From the IMG/VR virus record IMGVR_UViG_3300009432_000034, positions 1 through 29,456 of that record: a DNA stretch of 29,456 bases; one strand, 5' to 3'. Made by a program: the position numbers and the translations under genes. This DNA comes from a virus. Below are positions 28,982 to 29,456 of the stretch, piece by piece (the stretch's first letter is position 1; each line of letters begins with the position of its first letter). The notes beneath the pieces were generated by a model. That model was not told the DNA's origin. It worked only from the letters and a program-made list of their open reading frames with translations, and did not search any database.

Positions 28982-29456
28982 TTAGTTACCGAGGAAATCA
29001 GTAAGAAACTGACTACCTTCGATTAGTCGCATTACGGTAGAACCCGCCTCAGAACCTACTTCGCTAGCCGCAGTTAGTATAGCTATTTCTTTCTCAGCCT
29101 TACGTAGCTTCTCTGCCTCGGAAGCTTGGTTTTCCCAGTGAGCTTCATCCCTCTGTTCTTGCCATAGGAAGGTTAACGCTTGGTTACTCAAGTTAAACGC
29201 ATTCTGAACGTTAGCTTGGTTAACAGCATTCTCTCCAGCGGTATTTGAAGAGTTGACTTGGCGTCTCCAGTTTACATTAGACTGCTCTAGTTGTGTGGAC
29301 ATATTAGCATTGAACTGATCGCGTTGTGCTTGTAGTTGAGCATTAGTAGTAACCATAGTATTCACTTGAGAAGAGTTAAACTGTTCAACCTGTGCGGCTA
29401 ATTGAGCATCAGTCTGCGTCATATTGTCTTGTCTACTAGCATTCTGTAAGTCAGCA
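28982..29456 (-). CDS. Gln/Asn-rich helical virion protein, start beyond the right edge
   Basis: The frame is open to the very end of the window. The first ATG inside (29422) has no ribosome binding site, and the codons upstream of it (ADLQNASRQDN) continue the same Gln/Asn-rich repeat style, so the true start most likely lies outside. The visible 157 codons show loosely repeating Q-x-x-QF-N units (QVEQFNSSQ, QRDQFNANM, QLEQSNVNW), then NLSNQALTFLWQEQRDEAHW and a charged helix ending in a hydrophobic tail. Similar segments occur in structural proteins of marine podoviruses. The role is inferred as virion-internal or tail-tube associated. Confidence 0.75.
   Translation of the reverse strand, partial: ADLQNASRQDNMTQTDAQLAAQVEQFNSSQVNTMVTTNAQLQAQRDQFNANMSTQLEQSNVNWRRQVNSSNTAGENAVNQANVQNAFNLSNQALTFLWQEQRDEAHWENQASEAEKLRKAEKEIAILTAASEVGSEAGSTVMRLIEGSQFLTDFLGN

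Noticed and set aside
1-29456. T7-type phage promoters, tRNA genes, integrase or attachment sites
   Set aside because: Intergenic spaces are almost absent and no repeated promoter block, cloverleaf or recombinase gene could be found by eye.

Overview
The window is a stretch of a lytic, podovirus-type tailed-phage genome. The evidence is a T7-style replication set (primase-helicase, family A DNA polymerase, ATP-dependent DNA ligase, 5'-3' exonuclease), a large nucleotide-metabolism set, and an opposing block of virion proteins in the style of marine podoviruses. No integrase, repressor, tRNA, CRISPR array or insertion sequence is visible. The mix of T7-like replication genes, ThyX, class I ribonucleotide reductase and no RNA polymerase gene in this stretch recalls the VpV262/SIO1-type (Zobellviridae-like) phages of marine Gram-negative bacteria. 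That placement is from memory of gene content, not from a search.

Layout. Positions 2-163 hold the end of an acidic-tailed protein, followed by a strong hairpin terminator (177-208). From 228 to 16202 all genes are on the plus strand and are packed almost without gaps, mostly joined by ATGA, GTGA, TTGA or TAATG overlaps. In order they are: an NAD+ salvage cassette (NMN adenylyltransferase-Nudix, RNA ligase, a small unknown, nicotinamide phosphoribosyltransferase; 228-3394); the replication module (3391-10602) with primase-helicase, polymerase, ligase, an HNH-like protein, exonuclease and a RusA-like resolvase; the nucleotide module (10599-15315) with two different all-alpha NTP pyrophosphohydrolase-type proteins, ThyX, glutaredoxin, NrdB and NrdA; a DUF5675 protein; and a terminal unit with its own sigma70-like promoter, two small genes and a hairpin terminator (15657-16244).

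From 16260 to the right edge all genes are on the minus strand. Read in the direction of transcription (right to left) they are: a Gln/Asn-rich virion protein cut by the window edge, a basic/glycine-rich protein, a 213-aa protein, two large probable internal (ejection) proteins of 558 and 1293 aa, an HExxH metallopeptidase-like protein, a membrane-anchored coiled-coil protein, a 132-aa tail-associated protein, a 59-aa basic protein, an 807-aa tail fibre, two small paralogous proteins, and a holin-like protein.

How it works together. The left arm takes over metabolism. It rebuilds NAD+ from nicotinamide in two steps, matching the NARP2 type of anti-NADase counter-defence. It also remakes dNTPs (RNR with its glutaredoxin, ThyX) and copies and processes the DNA. 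An RNA ligase inside the NAD+ cassette suggests repair of a second kind of damage (cleaved tRNA). Four very small genes (56, 57, 36 and 81 aa), three of them with convincing overlaps and two Cys-rich, are easy to miss. The right arm supplies DNA-ejection, host-recognition and probable lysis functions. The two arms converge on one hairpin at about 16211-16244.
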